8,927 nucleotides of DNA from Bacilli bacterium (GTDB lineage: Bacteria > Bacillota_I > Bacilli_A > RFN20 > CAG-826), in assembly GCA_016296285.1 (NCBI GenBank), contig JAEDJP010000054.1, positions 1 through 8,927 of the forward strand, read 5' to 3'. The translations under genes were made by a program, and so were the position numbers. The stretch's first letter is position 1. The number at the start of each line of letters is the position of its first letter. A model generated the notes under the pieces. It ran no database searches. It saw nothing but the letters and a program-made list of their open reading frames with translations, and was not told where the DNA came from. Positions 6,895 to 8,927 of this stretch are shown here, in pieces.

Positions 6895-8514
6895 TCAGCT
6901 CCGATTCGCCTTCATGAGGGCGTATTGTTCCGTGAGGTACTTGTCGATCTCGGCGCATTTCTCACGGTATTCGCGGGAAACGAGGTCGTAGGTGCAGTCG
7001 ACCCCATTCGCGGAAAGGGCAAGGGGGTCGGCTTTGCCGGTCCAGGCGTCGACGGCCATCTCATAGAGCTTTTCCGTGGCCTGGGCTTGTTTGAGGTTGA
7101 ATTCGTCCGTCATCGTGAAGAGATAGTCCATGACGTCGTTTTGGATGTAGTTCTCGGGGTTGCCGGCGACCTCGTCGATCCAGCGGATCTCTTCTTCCGT
7201 GTAGCCTTTGTAACGGAGGTTCGACATGCGCTGATTCTCGACGAGGGTGAGGATGCCGCTATAGGCGGGGGAAGTCGCGTAATACTCCTTGCCCTCGGGG
7301 AAGGAATAGGTGCCATCCCCGTTATCGACCCAATGGGTTCCTTCGATGCCATAGCGACAGAGGTTGTAGTTCTCCGGGCTTTGGTAGACCCAGTTAAGGA
7401 AGGCCATGATCTCGTTGACGCGGGTGCTCTTCTTGGTGATGGCCGCGCCGAAGGTAGCGCTTGGGTTGCGCATGAAGCCTTTCTTGGCATCGCCTTTGTG
7501 CGCCGCAAGAGGCCCGAGGACCGTGAATTCCGCCTCGGGGTTCTGCGCCTTGGCCATGCGGGACACCTTGATGAGGTGCTGGATCGTCGGGTCGAGGACG
7601 AAGACGCCCGTCTTGCCCGCAATGAAATTGCTTTCCCCGTCGGTCAAGAGGATCGAGTTGGCTTCTTTTGAGATGATGCCCTTGGTCGCCCATTGGTATT
7701 CGAGACTCAACACGTCCTTGTAAGCGCTCGTGCAGCCGCCCTTGCGGATGAGCTCTTTGCCATCTTCCGCGACGAGGGCGCTCGTGAAATAGCCGGCGTC
7801 CGCATAGGCCCCGAGGGTCAGGACCTTCTCGAGGTCCCAGGCGGCGCCCGTGACGGCATAGCTATTGCCCGTGATGGCGTTCATCCCGAGGCACATCTTC
7901 TCGAAGGTGTCGAGGTTATCGACGAGTTCGAGATCCGTTTTGGAGGGATCGTCCGTATAGCCCGCCTGCTCCATCAGGTCCTTGCGCACGAGGATGCCGA
8001 ATTTATAGGGGCTGATGACGGAGGGGATGCACACCGTGTCGTTGGTCGAGGTCGTCATGGAATCGAGGGGATCCCCGCGAACCGCGTCGTAAAGGTTCGG
8101 GGCGAGCTCGAAGATCGCGTCGTAAAGGTTGTAATGGCTGTTCTCGCCCTTGAGCTTGTCGTCGAGGCCGACGCCACCGCGGGTGTGGGAGACGACGATA
8201 TCGATCTGGCTGCCGGCGGCAAGCTCGCTCGAGAGCTTGGTCTGCATGTCCTCGCCGAGGTAGGAGACCTCGAAATCGAGGGAATTGCCGGTTTCCTCGT
8301 AATACTTGTCCTCGATGTGGGAGATGATCCGGTCTTCTTCGCTCCCCTTGATCCAGCGGAATTCGCTTGATCCGCCGGTGTAGATGACGATCTTGGCGCC
8401 TTCGGGGCGGACCAAAGGCCCGGACGAGGAGGATGCGGGGGTGTCCGGGGTTCCGCCTCCGCAGGAAGCGAGGGCGAGGGCCGCGAGGCCGAGGGCGACG
8501 ACGTTTTTGTTCAT
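6895..8514 (-). CDS. Lipoprotein extracellular substrate-binding protein of a sugar ABC transporter, LplA/YtcQ-like
   Basis: Captures a sugar or oligosaccharide outside the cell and delivers it to the permease encoded just before it. The 539-residue length fits the large LplA/YtcQ type. Residues 1-18 are a lipoprotein signal (LALASC, lipidated Cys18), followed by a Ser/Pro/Gly linker to about residue 38. Lobe 1 starts at KIVIYTGGSSEFRW (41-54), with the characteristic segment KLSSELAAGSQIDIVVSHTR at 93-112. The stretch EIMAFLNWVYQSPENYNL (368-385), followed by YGIEGTHWVDNGDGTYSF (388-405), is typical of this family near the hinge and ligand site. The C-terminal part (475-530) looks helical. 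The ATG is supported by GAAAGGAG 7 nt upstream. The TGA stop is 5 nt before the next gene. The ligand is unknown; the neighbouring beta-helix protein suggests a polysaccharide-derived oligosaccharide. Confidence 0.94.
   Translation of the reverse strand: MNKNVVALGLAALALASCGGGTPDTPASSSSGPLVRPEGAKIVIYTGGSSEFRWIKGSEEDRIISHIEDKYYEETGNSLDFEVSYLGEDMQTKLSSELAAGSQIDIVVSHTRGGVGLDDKLKGENSHYNLYDAIFELAPNLYDAVRGDPLDSMTTSTNDTVCIPSVISPYKFGILVRKDLMEQAGYTDDPSKTDLELVDNLDTFEKMCLGMNAITGNSYAVTGAAWDLEKVLTLGAYADAGYFTSALVAEDGKELIRKGGCTSAYKDVLSLEYQWATKGIISKEANSILLTDGESNFIAGKTGVFVLDPTIQHLIKVSRMAKAQNPEAEFTVLGPLAAHKGDAKKGFMRNPSATFGAAITKKSTRVNEIMAFLNWVYQSPENYNLCRYGIEGTHWVDNGDGTYSFPEGKEYYATSPAYSGILTLVENQRMSNLRYKGYTEEEIRWIDEVAGNPENYIQNDVMDYLFTMTDEFNLKQAQATEKLYEMAVDAWTGKADPLALSANGVDCTYDLVSREYREKCAEIDKYLTEQYALMKANRS
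6899..6902 (-). promoter_or_regulatory. Weak ribosome binding site GGAG inside the end of the binding protein gene
   Basis: GGAG lies in the last codons of the binding protein gene, 9 nt before the ATG at 6889. It supports 6889 as the start and suggests reinitiation after the upstream TGA. It is clearly weaker than the octamer GAAAGGAG before the neighbouring lipoprotein genes. Confidence 0.5.
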
Positions 8515-8521
8515 ATTCGAA

Positions 8522-8529
8522 CTCCTTTC
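8522..8529 (-). promoter_or_regulatory. Ribosome binding site GAAAGGAG for the substrate-binding protein
   Basis: GAAAGGAG on the minus strand, 7 nt before the ATG at 8514 and directly after the permease TAA stop. It fixes the start of the binding protein. Confidence 0.9.
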
Positions 8530-8927
8530 TTAGCCTTTGATGGAACCTTCCATGAGGCCTTTGGCGTAATACTTGTGCAAGATGGGGGATAAGACGACGA
8601 GGGGCAAGACGACGAGCACGATGGCCGCGTTCTTGGCCGCGATGAGGGGCGCGTCCACGATCGAGCCGGTCGAGGAGGAGCCATAGAGCGATTGCATGTC
8701 CGTGAGCATCTGCCGCAGGACGTATTGGACCGTCCAAAGGGATTGGTGCCCGCTTCCGAGGTAGAGAAGGGAAGGCAGCCATTCGTTCCATTTGCCGACG
8801 AAGGTCATGATGCCGACGGTGAGCATCATCGGGATCGCGAGGGGAAGATAGACGCGCGTGAGGATCTGGAAATCGTTGGCACCGTCGACGACCGCGGCTT
8901 CCTCGAGCTCCTTGGGAAGGCCATAGA
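8530..8927 (-). CDS. Sugar ABC transporter permease, LplC/YtcP-like, C-terminal part (5' end outside window)
   Basis: Inner-membrane subunit of a binding-protein-dependent carbohydrate importer. Only the last 131 residues are present; the frame stays open to the window edge, so the methionine at 8829 is internal and not the start. Within the first 32 visible residues is the EAA loop, seen as EEAAVVDGAND followed by LPLAIP; in this family that loop docks onto the ATPase subunit. A hydrophobic segment follows at once (MMLTVGIMTF onward), then a second one (IVLVVLPLVVLSPI) and the typical end YYAKGLMEGSIKG with a TAA stop. The tail and EAA sequence match the LplC/YtcP branch of family-1 sugar permeases, usually about 300 residues. 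The gene lies 15 nt before the binding protein gene, as expected for partners. Family assignment is firm; the transported sugar cannot be read from this fragment. Confidence 0.95.
   Translation of the reverse strand, partial: YGLPKELEEAAVVDGANDFQILTRVYLPLAIPMMLTVGIMTFVGKWNEWLPSLLYLGSGHQSLWTVQYVLRQMLTDMQSLYGSSSTGSIVDAPLIAAKNAAIVLVVLPLVVLSPILHKYYAKGLMEGSIKG

Noticed and set aside
6890..6958. A longer start for the small membrane protein
   Set aside because: It would begin inside the binding protein gene, has a charged non-hydrophobic N-terminus and lacks a better ribosome binding site. The ATG at 6889 starts directly with a membrane segment.
6925..8370. Two long plus-strand open frames opposite the binding protein gene
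   Set aside because: Both have the same antisense composition and sit wholly inside a well-supported lipoprotein gene.

Overview
The window looks like part of a carbohydrate-scavenging locus from a GC-rich, Gram-positive-type bacterium. Every supported gene lies on the minus strand, so transcription runs from base 8927 toward base 1. Evidence for a Bacillota-like host: strong GAAAGGAG ribosome binding sites, three N-terminal lipoprotein signals of the form L-(A/V)-S-C, an LplA/LplC-type sugar ABC transporter, and an extracellular protein with a cysteine/histidine motif of a style I associate with uncultured gut Bacilli. That last association is from memory and unchecked, so placement below Bacillota is only a guess.

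Layout in transcription order. (1) 8927-8530: C-terminal 131 residues of a sugar ABC transporter inner-membrane permease, with the EAA loop visible. (2) 8514-6895: a 539-residue lipoprotein substrate-binding protein of the LplA/YtcQ type. (3) 6889-6419: an unrecognised 156-residue polytopic membrane protein. (4) 6422-4572: a 616-residue right-handed parallel beta-helix lipoprotein, a candidate polysaccharide-active enzyme. (5) 4575-1060: a 1171-residue lipoprotein with three BIG2-like Ig domains followed by five divergent copies of an unrecognised module. (6) 994 to the window edge: the first 331 residues of a secreted protein with a Cys/His motif and one full plus one partial copy of the same module. 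This last gene has no stop inside the window and is easily overlooked.

The genes are tightly packed: 15 nt between 1 and 2, 5 nt between 2 and 3, ATGA overlaps at 3/4 and 4/5, and 65 nt between 5 and 6. This supports one operon with coupled translation. Genes 2, 4, 5 and 6 carry the same octamer GAAAGGAG 7-10 nt before the start; gene 3 has only GGAG.

Inferred working model: the two long surface proteins and the beta-helix protein bind and possibly cut an extracellular glycan; the lipoprotein SBP captures the released oligosaccharide and passes it to the permease. No ATPase, regulator or recognisable cytoplasmic glycosidase is in the window. The most novel element is the repeated module shared by genes 5 and 6, defined by G-x-[Y/W/F], then [Y/I]-[L/I/F/A]-x-x-[D/G], then W-x-T at nearly constant spacing. 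I saw no tRNA, rRNA, CRISPR array, insertion sequence or convincing terminator. There is no gene-free stretch longer than 65 nt.
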